64,000 bases of DNA, from positions 186,001 through 250,000 of the forward strand of contig NZ_SJKA01000002.1 in NCBI RefSeq assembly GCF_004331435.1, given 5' to 3'. The stretch's first letter is position 1; each line of letters begins with the position of its first letter. Origin of the DNA: Kribbella sindirgiensis. GTDB taxonomy: Bacteria > Actinomycetota > Actinomycetes > Propionibacteriales > Kribbellaceae. The position numbers and the translations under genes were made by a program. This document shows, piece by piece, positions 16,603 through 25,226 of this stretch. The notes under the pieces are model-generated. The model saw nothing but the letters and a program-made list of their open reading frames with translations, did no database searches and was not told the DNA's origin.

Positions 16603-16785
16603 TTAACCCCTCCAAGATTCGAGTCAACAAACATCCCCCAACTGCCGATCACACTAGGTGACACGTCCCGAGTCGTCTACAGGGGAAAGGCGCAATCTGA
16701 GTCCCTCTTCCTCGGTGCCGTGCAGCCGTCACCGTCATCTCACAGGAGATGGCCGGCTGCACCACCACCGAGGAGGTGAGCTCGC

Positions 16786-17127
16786 ATGAGCGAGTTCAGC
16801 AACGGTGCCCCAGGCACCTACAAGACGATCGGGGTACAGATCCCCAACGACCTGCACTCGCAGGCCAGCATGATCGCCAAGCTCGACGACATCTCCCTGC
16901 GGGATGCCTGCATCCGGGGACTCCGGATCTACGTCGAGCAGAAGCAGGCCGAGCCGGACTTCAAGGCTCGGGTTGCCAAGGCGCTCGAGGACATCGAGCG
17001 CGAGGCCGCCGAACGGCGCGGTGCCATCGAATCGCTGTTTGGGTCGACGACTCAGGCAGCGGGCACCGCCGCCAAGAAGACGGCGGCAGCCAAGAAGGCT
17101 GCCCCGTCCCCCAAGCCGGAGAGCTAA
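16786..17127 (+). CDS. Helical DNA-binding-like protein with histone H1-like tail
   Basis: This is a 113-residue protein. Residues 12-50 read YKTIGVQIPNDLHSQASMIA then LDDISLRDACIRGLRIY, a strand followed by two helices as in ribbon-helix-helix proteins. A charged helix (KALEDIEREAAERRGAIESL) follows. The last 25 residues are Ala/Lys/Pro rich (AAKKTAAAKKAAPSPK), like a histone H1 or Lsr2/HupB-type tail. GAGGAGGTGA gives a strong ribosome-binding site before the ATG. Possible roles are partition, plasmid-type copy control or relaxosome accessory binding. It stands alone between hairpins. Confidence 0.7.
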   Translation: MSEFSNGAPGTYKTIGVQIPNDLHSQASMIAKLDDISLRDACIRGLRIYVEQKQAEPDFKARVAKALEDIEREAAERRGAIESLFGSTTQAAGTAAKKTAAAKKAAPSPKPES

Positions 17128-17144
17128 CCGCTCCTCGGTCCACC

Positions 17145-17222
17145 GTCCCGCTCCCCCAGCGGTAGAGCGGGACACCCCCTACGGGTAGGAGGCAGGAGCG
17201 CTGACGCGCCCGCCTCCTACCC
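17145..17222 (+). terminator. Tandem hairpins after the ribbon-helix-helix gene
   Basis: GTCCCGCT (17145-17152) pairs with AGCGGGAC (17166-17173). GGGTAGGAGGC (17183-17193) then pairs with GCCTCCTACCC (17212-17222). Both stems are perfect. Together they insulate the gene ending at 17127 from the repressor promoter that follows. Confidence 0.7.
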
Positions 17223-17297
17223 AATAACCCCCAGAAAACAAAAGCAAGGGCAGGCTCTCCTGCGTTCGTCAATCTTCGTTGTAGAAACCGCCAATGC

Positions 17298-17328
17298 CGT
17301 TGAATTGATTCAAAGATGGGCTCATAAT
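17298..17328 (+). promoter_or_regulatory. Operator site C with overlapping repressor promoter
   Basis: CGTTGAATTGATTCAAAG (17298-17315) matches operator B at 10839 in 17 of 18 positions. A -35-like TTGAAT (17301-17306) lies within it, and a -10-like CATAAT (17323-17328) follows at 16-bp spacing, 31 bp before the XRE gene ATG. Binding here would block the repressor's own promoter, i.e. autoregulation. The -35/-10 call is by eye. Confidence 0.7.
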
Positions 17329-17358
17329 GAAAGGAATCGAATTAACCGGAGATGCGAA

Positions 17359-17742
17359 ATGACACCAGAAAGAATTGAACAGCTTGCAGCAGTCCTCAAG
17401 CAGAAACGGCAAGAACTTGGCCTTTCGGCTAGCGAGGTCGCCCGGCAAACTGGTCTCGACGTCGGCACTATCAGCCGCATCGAACGCGGCCAGATTGCAG
17501 CACCACAAGCGGGCAACCTCAAAGAGATAGCCCGAGTACTACAGATCCCTGCAACCGACATCTTCGCCATCGCTGATCTGCTGCCTGAAGGAGAACTTCC
17601 CACCTTCAAGCCCTATCTGCGCGCCAAGTATGGCGACCTGCCTGACGACGCCATGGCCGAGCTTGAAGCCTCGTTCACCCGCATCGCGAAACAGCATGGC
17701 TACGACGGCAATGGCCCAGCGCCAGGAGAAGACGAAAACTAA
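17359..17742 (+). CDS. XRE-family repressor of the element (ImmR-like)
   Basis: This is a 127-residue protein. A Xre-type HTH occupies residues 8-62: RIEQLAAVLKQKRQELGLSA, SEVARQTGLDVGTISRIERG and NLKEIARVLQIPATDIF. The C-terminal half is helical and probably dimerises. GGAG (17348-17351) sets the start at 17359. An ImmA-type protease gene follows 47 bp downstream, the arrangement of ICEBs1 and many phage-like elements, in which the repressor holds the element silent until the protease cleaves it. The operator at 17298 and the pair at 10804/10839 are its likely targets. The DNA is more A/T rich at the 5' end. Confidence 0.85.
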   Translation: MTPERIEQLAAVLKQKRQELGLSASEVARQTGLDVGTISRIERGQIAAPQAGNLKEIARVLQIPATDIFAIADLLPEGELPTFKPYLRAKYGDLPDDAMAELEASFTRIAKQHGYDGNGPAPGEDEN

Positions 17743-17789
17743 CCCGAGCACCTGCTCAACAGATAACCCCTAATCGAAAGGAGGACACC

Positions 17790-18440
17790 ATGCACCAATA
17801 CAACAACCCCGAGGCCCGGAGCGTGCTGGCGCGCCTCCGAGCTTTCATCCCGCAACGAGCCACTGACTTCGATGAAGCCAAGAAGATCGCCGAGCTCCAA
17901 GCCAACCGACTGCTCAGTCTCTTCAGCATCACCAGCGGCGCTGTCCCATCAGACATCGTCCGCTCACTGCCACGCATCCGTGTCGTGTTCGAGGATCTAC
18001 CCGTCAGCGGCACCAGTCACTGGAGCGGCACGCACTGGATCATCACGCTCAACAAGGGCGAAGCGCCGGTGCGACAGCGGTTCACGCTCATGCACGAGTT
18101 CAAGCACATCATCGACCACGGCCGGGCCCACCTGCTGTACATCAGCAACAGCCGCTACACCGCAGCCGAACAGGCCGAGCGCGCCGCCGATCACTTCGCC
18201 GGCTGCGTCCTGATGCCAAAGCGGCTACTGAAGGGCGCCTGGACCAGAGGCCTTCAAACCTCCTCTGAACTTGCCCGGCACTTCGACGTCTCGATCCCAG
18301 CCGTTGAGGTTCGACTGTCGCAAACTCGGCTGAACGCCGATCGGGATACCACCACAGTCAGGCCTCTGACCGCACGACTTGCACGCGGTCGCAAACCGCT
18401 CTATCACCGCCAACTAGCGACACAAGGACTCTGCCCATGA
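17790..18440 (+). CDS. ImmA/IrrE-family metallopeptidase
   Basis: This 216-residue protein has the zinc protease motif HEFKH (102-106) preceded by RQRFTLM. The family follow-up AEQAERAADHFAGCVLMP (about 126-143) supplies the third zinc-ligand glutamate, probably Glu130. The N-terminal 60 residues are helical. In ICEBs1 and similar systems ImmA cleaves the paired XRE repressor when host DNA damage or quorum signals act, releasing excision and transfer genes. AAAGGAGG precedes the ATG. The stop overlaps the integrase ATG (ATGA), so induction protease and integrase are translationally coupled. Confidence 0.88.
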   Translation: MHQYNNPEARSVLARLRAFIPQRATDFDEAKKIAELQANRLLSLFSITSGAVPSDIVRSLPRIRVVFEDLPVSGTSHWSGTHWIITLNKGEAPVRQRFTLMHEFKHIIDHGRAHLLYISNSRYTAAEQAERAADHFAGCVLMPKRLLKGAWTRGLQTSSELARHFDVSIPAVEVRLSQTRLNADRDTTTVRPLTARLARGRKPLYHRQLATQGLCP

Positions 18441-20293
18441 CGAGACGTATCGCAACCGCCGGACCTGTTCAGCTAGGGGCGTTGAAAACAGCGGTGACCT
18501 ACGAACGCGTGAGCACCAAGGATCAGGCACAGCGCGGCGGCGGAGACGAAGGTTTCTCGATCCCGGCCCAGCGAGATGCCAACAACCGCAAAGCCGACAG
18601 CCTCGGCGCGACCGTTATCGCCGACTTCGTCGACGCCGGAGAGAGCGCTCGCTCAGCCAATCGACCAAAGCTCCAACTGATGCTGGAGTATCTGCGCGAA
18701 CACCAGGTCGACTACGTCATCGTCCACAAGGTCGATCGCCTCGCTCGGAACCGAGAAGACGACGTCGAGATCAACCTGGCCATCAAGGCGGCAGGTGCCT
18801 CGCTCGTCTCCGCAACCGAGAACATCGACGAGACGCCGAGCGGCATGCTGTTACACGGCATCATGAGCACGATCGCTGAGTTCTACTCGCAGAACCTCGC
18901 CACCGAGTCACGCAAGGGCATGCTCCAGAAGGCCAAGGGTGGCGGCACCCCTGGCATGGCACCCTTCGGCTACCTCAACGTCCGGCAACGCACCGAGGAC
19001 GGGCGCGAGATACGCACCGTCATCATTGATCCGGAGCGGGCTGCCATCGTGCCCGAACTGTTCGAGCGCTACGCCACGGGCGAGTGGACAGTGGTGATGC
19101 TGCGAGATGACCTCGCGGAACGCGGCATCACATCGCTCATCCGACCGAACAAACCACCGAAGCCGCTCGCCACATCGCACATCGACAGCATCCTCAAGAA
19201 CCGCTACTACGTCGGCGTGGTCACCTTCGAGGGAATCGAGTACCCCGGTAACCACGAAGCGCTGATCAACGAAGATCTCTACCACCGCGTACAGGCAGTG
19301 CGGGCAAGCCGCATTCAAAGCCAGGAGAAGCCACGGGTCCGCACGCACTACCTCAAAGGCTCGATCTTCTGCGGTCGGTGCGGGGAGCCGTACAGCTTTG
19401 CCGTATCGAGGAACGGCCAAGGGAACTTGTACAGCTACTTCTACTGCCTCGGCCGGCAGAGCTTGAAGAACGGCTGCGACCAGCGTGCCATCCCCATCGA
19501 GCTGGCCGAAGACCTGATCGAGGCTCACTGGGAGACCGTGACACTGACCGAGAAGAAGTGCGATGAGATCCGACAGGTGATCTGGGACTACGTCGAGACC
19601 ATGCTCCCGCTCTTCCACGGCAAGACCGAGGAAGCCCAGCGCCGGCTCGCTCAACTCGACAACCAGAGCCAGAAGGTGCTCCAGGCCCACTACGCCGATG
19701 CCATCTCTGTCGAGGTTCTGAAAGAAGAACAGGCGAACATCGCGCTGGCCAAGGCCACCGCCCAGAACATCTTGGAGCGCTACACCGCCGACGAAGCACG
19801 CATCAAGCAGCAACTGACCTACTGGGTCGGCCTCATGCACCAAGCATTCAGGCACTACCGTGCCGGCAACTCGGCCGTCCGGCGCCAGCTCAACCAAGGC
19901 GTGTTCGACAAGATCTGGCTCGACGACGATGAGGTGGTCGGCTTCGACTACACCCCGGCGTTCCGCCGCATGCTGGCCGACACGCTTCCGGCTGATCTTG
20001 CCGCCGAACAGGCAAGGGAGCAGAAGCGGCTGGTTAGAACACGCGACCTTTGGCTCGTCCCCGACTCTGAGTCTGTCCTAACAGAGGAAGACCTTGCCAT
20101 CCCCAAAGATCTGCCACGGCGTGACCGACGCCACACGGTCCGTGCGCCCCTCAGCGCGTACCTGCGGCAGGAGAGGCCCCGTGGGCAGTTGTCTTGGGAA
20201 AGAAAGAACCCCGGTCCTTTTCAGGACCGAGGTTCTAACCATCATTTCTTGGTAGCGGGGGCAGGATTTGAACCTGCGACCTCTGGGTTATGA
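18437..20293 (+). CDS. int: Large serine integrase
   Basis: This 618-residue frame begins with the resolvase domain: YERVSTKDQA with catalytic Ser26, GFSIPAQRDA, and KVDRLARNREDDVEI, the usual DRLAR arginine site. A Recombinase domain follows (PFGYLNV ... RYYVGVVTFEGIEYPG), then a zinc ribbon with CGRCG at about 313 and two further Cys near 337 and 348, and a coiled coil near 390-460. It catalyses att x att recombination for integration and excision. The final 35 residues are read through the tRNA-fMet terminator and the antisense of the tRNA, giving the well-known artefact ending GAGFEPATSGL. In the free element the C-terminus is therefore probably different. Confidence 0.9.
   Translation: MTRRIATAGPVQLGALKTAVTYERVSTKDQAQRGGGDEGFSIPAQRDANNRKADSLGATVIADFVDAGESARSANRPKLQLMLEYLREHQVDYVIVHKVDRLARNREDDVEINLAIKAAGASLVSATENIDETPSGMLLHGIMSTIAEFYSQNLATESRKGMLQKAKGGGTPGMAPFGYLNVRQRTEDGREIRTVIIDPERAAIVPELFERYATGEWTVVMLRDDLAERGITSLIRPNKPPKPLATSHIDSILKNRYYVGVVTFEGIEYPGNHEALINEDLYHRVQAVRASRIQSQEKPRVRTHYLKGSIFCGRCGEPYSFAVSRNGQGNLYSYFYCLGRQSLKNGCDQRAIPIELAEDLIEAHWETVTLTEKKCDEIRQVIWDYVETMLPLFHGKTEEAQRRLAQLDNQSQKVLQAHYADAISVEVLKEEQANIALAKATAQNILERYTADEARIKQQLTYWVGLMHQAFRHYRAGNSAVRRQLNQGVFDKIWLDDDEVVGFDYTPAFRRMLADTLPADLAAEQAREQKRLVRTRDLWLVPDSESVLTEEDLAIPKDLPRRDRRHTVRAPLSAYLRQERPRGQLSWERKNPGPFQDRGSNHHFLVAGAGFEPATSGL
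20206..20235 (-). terminator. Intrinsic terminator of tRNA-fMet
   Basis: On the minus strand GAACCTCGGTCCT pairs with AGGACCGGGGTTC (13 bp, one mismatch) around a GAAA loop, followed by a T-rich tail TTCTTTC. It lies 15 nt downstream of the tRNA 3' end, the expected place for its terminator. It also lies inside the integrase reading frame. Confidence 0.8.
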
Positions 20294-20326
20294 GCCCAGC
20301 GAGCTACCGAGCTGCTCCACCCCGCG
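20250..20326 (-). tRNA. Initiator tRNA-fMet (CAT anticodon)
   Basis: The 77-nt minus-strand sequence starts CGCGGGGTGGAGCAG, has the anticodon stem and loop GGGCTCATAACCC with the three G-C pairs diagnostic of initiators, the T-arm GCAGGTTCAAATCCTGC, and an encoded CCA end. Position 1 (C) does not pair with the last acceptor base, another initiator hallmark. The serine integrase abuts its 3' end. Confidence 0.95.
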
Positions 20327-20441
20327 TCGTTGTGTCTTTAGTTTAGAGGATCTGGGCTGAGCAACCAAATCGGTTCCTGGTGTGGCCCCGGACCTGCGAA
20401 AACCCGTGTCTGCCGGGGGCGTGGCGGCGTACCGTCCGAGT

Positions 20442-21407
20442 ATGTCCCGACACGTCATTCGCCCGTTCGAGGAGGCGGATCTGCCGGCTGCGGCAGGCCT
20501 GCTCGCCGAGCGGCACTTGGAGCACCGCAAGCGTCACCCGCTGCTTCCCGCTGACTACGAGGACGCGCAGCTCGCGCTGGTCGAGGTGACGGCCGCGTGG
20601 GAGACCGAGGGCGCGTCCGGTGCCGTGCTGGTCGAAGGCGGCGAGATCACCGGCTATCTCCTGGCCGCCCCGAAGCAGTCCCCGGTCTGGGGTCCGAACA
20701 TCTGGGTAGAGGCCGCCGGTCACGCCGTACGTGAGCCAGAACACATCCGCGATCTGTACGGCGCCGCCGCCGCGCAGTGGGTCGACGACGGCCGCATCGC
20801 GCACTACGTCCTGGTGCCCGACGACCCCGCGCTGCTCGACGCCTGGTTCCGGCTGGCGTTCGGTTCGCAGCATGCGCACGCCGTCCGTCCTGCGCCTGAC
20901 TCCCCGCTGTCTCCGCCATCGGATCTCGTCGTACGTCGTGCCGTGCGCGCGGACATCCCTGTACTCGCGGAACTCGACCTCGAACTGCCCCGGCATCAGG
21001 GGTTGTCGCCGGTGTTCTCGTCGGGTGAGCTGCCGACGCTCGAGGAAGCCGTGGCGGACTGGGAGGAATCGATCGACGACCAGGACTACGCGACCTTCGT
21101 TGCCTCGTACAACGGTGAGGTCATCGGCTCGTCGGTCGGTTGCTCGCTGGACAAGTCGAGTGCGCACAGCGGGCTCGCGAAACCGGACAATGCGGGGTTC
21201 CTCGGGTTCGCGGCCGTGCTGCCGTCGGCCCGCGGACTCGGCGCCGGGCGGGCGCTGGGCGAGGCCGTGCTGCAGTGGTCGGCGGACACCGGGTACACGT
21301 CGGTCGTGACCGATTGGCGGGTGACGAACCTTTTGTCGTCGCGGGCCTGGCCGCGGCTCGGGTTCCGGCAGACGTTCCACCGGTTGCATCGGCTGATCGG
21401 GCACTGA
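20442..21407 (+). CDS. GNAT acetyltransferase with two domains
   Basis: This is a 321-residue protein. Two GNAT-like halves are visible: IRPFEEADLPAAAGLLAERH at the start and VVRRAVRADIPVLAELDLEL at about 166. The second half has the acetyl-CoA loop region PSARGLGAGRALGEAVLQW (about 265-283) and the usual NLLSSRAWPRLGFRQ end. It should transfer acetyl groups from acetyl-CoA to an unknown small molecule or protein. The first half lacks a clear coenzyme A loop and may be degenerate. ATG 20442 starts the domain directly; it is the first chromosomal gene after the element. Confidence 0.85.
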   Translation: MSRHVIRPFEEADLPAAAGLLAERHLEHRKRHPLLPADYEDAQLALVEVTAAWETEGASGAVLVEGGEITGYLLAAPKQSPVWGPNIWVEAAGHAVREPEHIRDLYGAAAAQWVDDGRIAHYVLVPDDPALLDAWFRLAFGSQHAHAVRPAPDSPLSPPSDLVVRRAVRADIPVLAELDLELPRHQGLSPVFSSGELPTLEEAVADWEESIDDQDYATFVASYNGEVIGSSVGCSLDKSSAHSGLAKPDNAGFLGFAAVLPSARGLGAGRALGEAVLQWSADTGYTSVVTDWRVTNLLSSRAWPRLGFRQTFHRLHRLIGH

Positions 21408-21437
21408 TCGGGCATTGATCGGGCATTGATCGGGCAC
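21394..21437 (+). repeat. Four tandem 11-bp units over a stop codon
   Basis: TGATCGGGCAC or TGATCGGGCAT repeats four times without gap (21394, 21405, 21416, 21427). The TGA of the second unit is the stop codon of the GNAT gene. It is probably replication slippage. Confidence 0.85.
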
Positions 21438-21559
21438 TGACCGCGAGGTTGTCCACAGCTCCGAACTCGTCGGTTCAGACGAGGCACGATCACTGCACCT
21501 TCTTGGTCACGAAAGGCGTCTCGCAGCAGGCGGGGCGCCACCGTTTCCAGGAGGCAGCC

Positions 21560-22144
21560 ATGTCGCGTTCATCGCTTCGTTCCCGAGCCGTGCCGTCCGC
21601 CCGCCGTATCGTGACCGGAAGCGCGGTTTTACTGGCCGCGCTCGGGCTCTCGGCGACAGTCCCTGCCTCAGCAACGGAGTTCACACCGTCGTCGACGTAC
21701 TCCGCTGAACATCCATCGACCGAGCAAAGGGCTGGCACCTTGGACGGCTTCGTGATCGAGAACCTTCCCGACGGCCTCGGCACGCCGAGCGACTTCGAGT
21801 ACGAGTGGGAGGACGTGTCGTTCCACAGCCGGGTCTGGGAGACCGGGCCGGATCCGGAGGGCGCGTTCAAGGTCGACCTGACCGTGAAGACGCTCCGCGG
21901 CGAGAGACTCACCGATCTCGAGGCCGTCAAGGACTTCCTGGTCGAGTACGAGGAGAAGGAGCCGGGCGACTGGCAGCTCGAACCGGTGAAGGTCGGCGGG
22001 TACGACGCGCTGTTCGCCGGCAACGAGGTGTTCTACTTCATCGAGCCTGGCGTCGCGGCCGAGGTCACGATCGATCACGAGCGCTTCACCGACGAGGACG
22101 TGCTCGACACCGCGGCCGGGTTCCACCCGGAGCCGACGACCTGA
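21560..22144 (+). CDS. Secreted hypothetical protein
   Basis: This 194-residue protein begins with a signal peptide: a basic start with RRIV, hydrophobic VLLAALGLSATV and an Ala-x-Ala site (PASA) near residue 38. The mature part is acidic and beta-rich, with FVIENLPDGLGTPSDFEYEW and GGYDALFAGNEVFYFIEPGV, the latter resembling small lipoprotein-like domains of actinobacteria. No catalytic motif. ATG 21560 is preceded by GGAGG. A strong bidirectional terminator separates it from the convergent UPF0182 gene. Confidence 0.75.
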   Translation: MSRSSLRSRAVPSARRIVTGSAVLLAALGLSATVPASATEFTPSSTYSAEHPSTEQRAGTLDGFVIENLPDGLGTPSDFEYEWEDVSFHSRVWETGPDPEGAFKVDLTVKTLRGERLTDLEAVKDFLVEYEEKEPGDWQLEPVKVGGYDALFAGNEVFYFIEPGVAAEVTIDHERFTDEDVLDTAAGFHPEPTT

Positions 22145-22180
22145 TGCCATAGGCAACCAGCCGGCACGGCGCAGACGAAC

Positions 22181-22218
22181 GGGGCGGCGACGCCGACTGA
22201 TGTCGGTGTCGCCGCCCC
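22181..22218. terminator. Bidirectional terminator between convergent genes
   Basis: Positions 22181-22196 (GGGGCGGCGACGCCGA) pair with 22203-22218 over a short loop, 16 bp with a single G-T wobble. It lies between the secreted-protein gene and the UPF0182 gene, which converge. Confidence 0.8.
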
Positions 22219-22235
22219 GGGAACCACCCTGCGGC

Positions 22236-25226
22236 TCAGCCTGCCGGTGAGGTCGGTGGACTCGTCGGTGTCGTCGATGCCGGTGGGTTCGACGGATTCG
22301 GGGACGGCGTCGACGACGGTGTCGTCGTAGGTGTCTCCGCTGCCCCGGCAGCGGCTCGGTCGAGCGCGGCCTTCATCTGGTTGAGGTTCGTCTGATAGCC
22401 GGTCAGGTCGCCGTTCCTCAGCGCTGTCTGCGCCCGGGTCCAAGCGGCCTGAGCGTCGGCGATGGCCTGCTTGACCGTCTGGTTCGGCGTCTGTGTCGTC
22501 GGCGGTTTCTCGGTTCCTGGCGGCAGCTCGCCGGTGTCGACGCTGGTCTTGAAGACCTTGGTCAGGGCATCCTGCAACGTCCCGCCGTAGGCGACGCTGT
22601 CGCCGAAGGACACCAGGACGTACCGCAGGACCGGATAACTACCCTGCCCGCTGGTCCGCACCGAATAGACCGGCTGGACGTAGAGCAGACCACCGCCGAG
22701 CGGCAACGTCAGCAAGTTGCCGTACTGCGCTCTTGCCCCGCTGTTCGGCTGGTTGATGGGCAGCAACGCCTGTCTGATGCCTTCGTCGGTCTGGAACTTG
22801 TTGTAGACCTGCCCCGGACCAGGTATCTGCAGGTTCCCCGGCAATCGCAGCACCCGGAACTTGCCGTAGTCCGGCGAGGTGGCCTCGGCATCGACAGCCA
22901 CGAACGCAGTCAGGTTCTCGCGTTCACCGTTCGGCACGTACACCGACGTCAGCGAGAACTTCGGCTCGGACTGATCGGGCATCCGCAACGAGAGATAGAA
23001 GGGAGGCTGGCTGATATGCGTCGCCGAGTCACCACCGGAGGAGACCGCGGTCGGGTCGTCCGGCACTCGCCACAGGTCGCTGTTCTGGTACCAGGTGCCG
23101 GCGTCCTGGACGTGGTACTTCGCGAGCAGGTCGCGCTGCACCTTGAACATGTCCTCCGGGTAGCGCAGGTGCGACATCAGGTCCGGCGAAATGTCCGAGC
23201 GCGGCTTGACCGTGCCCGGGAACGCCTTCATCCAGGTCTTCAGCACCGGGTCCTTGTCGTCCCAGGCGTACAGCTCGACCGAGCCGTCGTAGGCGTTGAC
23301 GACAGCCTTGACCGAGTTGCGGATGTAATTGATCTTCTCGCTCGGTTGCTGAGCGATCGTCCCGCGGCCGGTCGTGGTGTCCCGGGTGCTGACGTCCAGG
23401 TCGACCTTCTCGGAGTACGGGTAGTTGTCCGAGGTGGTGTACCCGTCGACGATCCAGACCACCTGGCCGTCGACGATCGCCGGGTACGGGTCACCGTCCG
23501 GCGTCAGCCACGGGGCCGCCTTCTCGACCCGCTCGCGCGGGGTGCGGTCGTAGAGGATCTTCGAGGCAGAGTTCACGCGGCTGGACAGCAGGATGTTCGC
23601 ATCCCGGAATTTCGTTGCGTAGAGCAACCGGTTGGCGAACGAGCCGACCGGGACGCCGCCCTTGCCGGCATAGGTGTTGAGCGTCGGGTCACCGCCCTTC
23701 TGCCCTTCCGGCGTGTCGAGCTCGACCTTTTGGCCGCCTTCGGGAGCGCCGACGATCGAGTAGTCCGGCGACTGCTCGCCGAAGTAGATCCGCGGTTCGT
23801 AGTCACCGAGATCGCCGGTCGGCGGCAGGTCCTTCTCGGTGAACACCGGAGTACCGCCCTGCGACTGGTTCCCGTTCGCGGCGACGACCCCGTAGCCGTG
23901 GGTGTAGACGGTGTGGTCGTTGTTCCAGTTGCGCTGACCGGCCGGCAGCCGGTCGACCTGGACCTCGCGGACCGCGATGACCGTGTCGTTGACCTTGCCC
24001 TTGATCTTGTACCGGTCGACGTCGAGATCCGTCGGGAACGAGTAGAAGCCACGGACCTGCTGGAGCTGCTCGAACGTCGGTCCGATCACCGTCGGGTCGA
24101 TCAGCCGGATACCTGGCAGGACTTCGGCATCCGCCGTCAGGTCCTCCGGCTTCGCCGTACTCTTCGCCTGGTACTCGGTGACATCGGCGCCCTCGAGTCC
24201 GTACGCCTGACGCGTGGCCTCGATGTTCTTGGTGATGTACGGCGCTTCCTTCACGGGCTCGCTCGGTCGCACCCGCAACTGCTGGAGCGCGGCCGGCCAG
24301 AGCGCACCGAGGAGGATCGCCGAAAGGATCAGCACGACCGTACCCACCCCGGGAAGCAGCCAGGTCCGCCGGACCACGTTCGCGAAGAACAAGATCGCAC
24401 ACAGGACCGCGATGACGGCCAGGATCTCCTTGCTCGGCAGGATGGCGTGGTCACCGGTGTAGGAGACACCGGTGAAGAGCTTGGCGTCCGACGTCGTGAG
24501 ACCGAACCGGTCCAGCCAGTAGCTGAAGGCCTTGAGCAGGACCAGCAGACCGAGCAGCACCGAGAACTGCACCTGCGCCGCGCCGGAGGCCTTCTGGCCC
24601 TTCGCGGACGGGCGGAAGCCGCCGTACAGGTAGTGCGTGATGATCGCGGCGACCAGCGACAGCAGGACGATCGAGTAGCCGAAGCCGAGCAGCACGCGCA
24701 GCCACGGGTAGTCGAAGACGAAGAACGCGATGTCCTTGTTGAAGTGCTTGTCGGTGACGCCGAAGGGGGTTCGGTTCCGCCAGGCCAGGAAGACCTTCCA
24801 CTCCCCCGACGCTGCCGAGCCGCCGAAGACCAGCATCAGGGTCGCGACGACGCCGACCGCGATCTTGCCGTGCTGCTGCAGCAGTTCGCCGTACCGCTCG
24901 AATCCGGGACTCGGCGACGGGGCGAGGGCCACGCGGGGACGGGTGCGGAAAGCGACGATGATGTTCGCGACGACCGCGGCCGCCATCAGCAGACCGACGA
25001 TCACGAACAGCAGCACGCGGGTGCCGAGCACAGTACTGAACACCGAGCCGAGGTCGACCGATCGGTACCAGAGCCGCTGGGTCCAGACGTCGGTGAAGAT
25101 ACTGAAGAGGATCAGCAGGACGATCAGCGTGGCGATCGTCGGCAGCAGAGCGCGGGGGCGCCCGCCTGTACGCCGGTTCCGGCGGGCCGGCGGCTCCTCG
25201 GGCATGTCATAGACGCCGTCGCTCAT
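22236..25226 (-). CDS. UPF0182-family membrane protein
   Basis: This is a 996-residue protein, the usual length for the actinobacterial UPF0182 family. The first 320 residues contain about seven membrane helices (LLPTIATLIVLLILFSIFTD, VLLFVIVGLLMAAAVVANII and later ones). A large outward-facing or soluble domain follows, with family blocks such as LRYPEDMFKVQRDLLAKYHV and QAQYGNLLTLPLGGGLLYVQ. The last 80 residues are Pro/Thr/Ser rich. Function is unknown, although it is conserved in nearly all actinobacteria. The start overlaps the stop of the PPA1309-family gene by 4 bp, so both form one unit. Confidence 0.93.
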   Translation of the reverse strand: MSDGVYDMPEEPPARRNRRTGGRPRALLPTIATLIVLLILFSIFTDVWTQRLWYRSVDLGSVFSTVLGTRVLLFVIVGLLMAAAVVANIIVAFRTRPRVALAPSPSPGFERYGELLQQHGKIAVGVVATLMLVFGGSAASGEWKVFLAWRNRTPFGVTDKHFNKDIAFFVFDYPWLRVLLGFGYSIVLLSLVAAIITHYLYGGFRPSAKGQKASGAAQVQFSVLLGLLVLLKAFSYWLDRFGLTTSDAKLFTGVSYTGDHAILPSKEILAVIAVLCAILFFANVVRRTWLLPGVGTVVLILSAILLGALWPAALQQLRVRPSEPVKEAPYITKNIEATRQAYGLEGADVTEYQAKSTAKPEDLTADAEVLPGIRLIDPTVIGPTFEQLQQVRGFYSFPTDLDVDRYKIKGKVNDTVIAVREVQVDRLPAGQRNWNNDHTVYTHGYGVVAANGNQSQGGTPVFTEKDLPPTGDLGDYEPRIYFGEQSPDYSIVGAPEGGQKVELDTPEGQKGGDPTLNTYAGKGGVPVGSFANRLLYATKFRDANILLSSRVNSASKILYDRTPRERVEKAAPWLTPDGDPYPAIVDGQVVWIVDGYTTSDNYPYSEKVDLDVSTRDTTTGRGTIAQQPSEKINYIRNSVKAVVNAYDGSVELYAWDDKDPVLKTWMKAFPGTVKPRSDISPDLMSHLRYPEDMFKVQRDLLAKYHVQDAGTWYQNSDLWRVPDDPTAVSSGGDSATHISQPPFYLSLRMPDQSEPKFSLTSVYVPNGERENLTAFVAVDAEATSPDYGKFRVLRLPGNLQIPGPGQVYNKFQTDEGIRQALLPINQPNSGARAQYGNLLTLPLGGGLLYVQPVYSVRTSGQGSYPVLRYVLVSFGDSVAYGGTLQDALTKVFKTSVDTGELPPGTEKPPTTQTPNQTVKQAIADAQAAWTRAQTALRNGDLTGYQTNLNQMKAALDRAAAGAAETPTTTPSSTPSPNPSNPPASTTPTSPPTSPAG

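Larger units (their letters stand above)
1..20249. mobile_element. Integrated conjugative/mobilisable element (right part)
   Basis: This stretch holds a serine integrase at the tRNA-fMet junction, an XRE/ImmA control pair, a conjugation-type ATPase, a replication-relaxation protein, an orphan methyltransferase, ArdA, a toxin/immunity pair and many small unknown genes. None is a recognisable housekeeping gene, whereas the DNA beyond the tRNA is conserved chromosome. The left boundary is not in the window. The right boundary is inferred near the tRNA 3' end; the exact att core cannot be defined without the other end. No classical relaxase or oriT was recognised, so ICE versus IME is open. Confidence 0.8.

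Noticed and set aside
20250..20326. An elongator tRNA-Met
   Set aside because: The unpaired first base and three G-C pairs in the anticodon stem mark an initiator tRNA.
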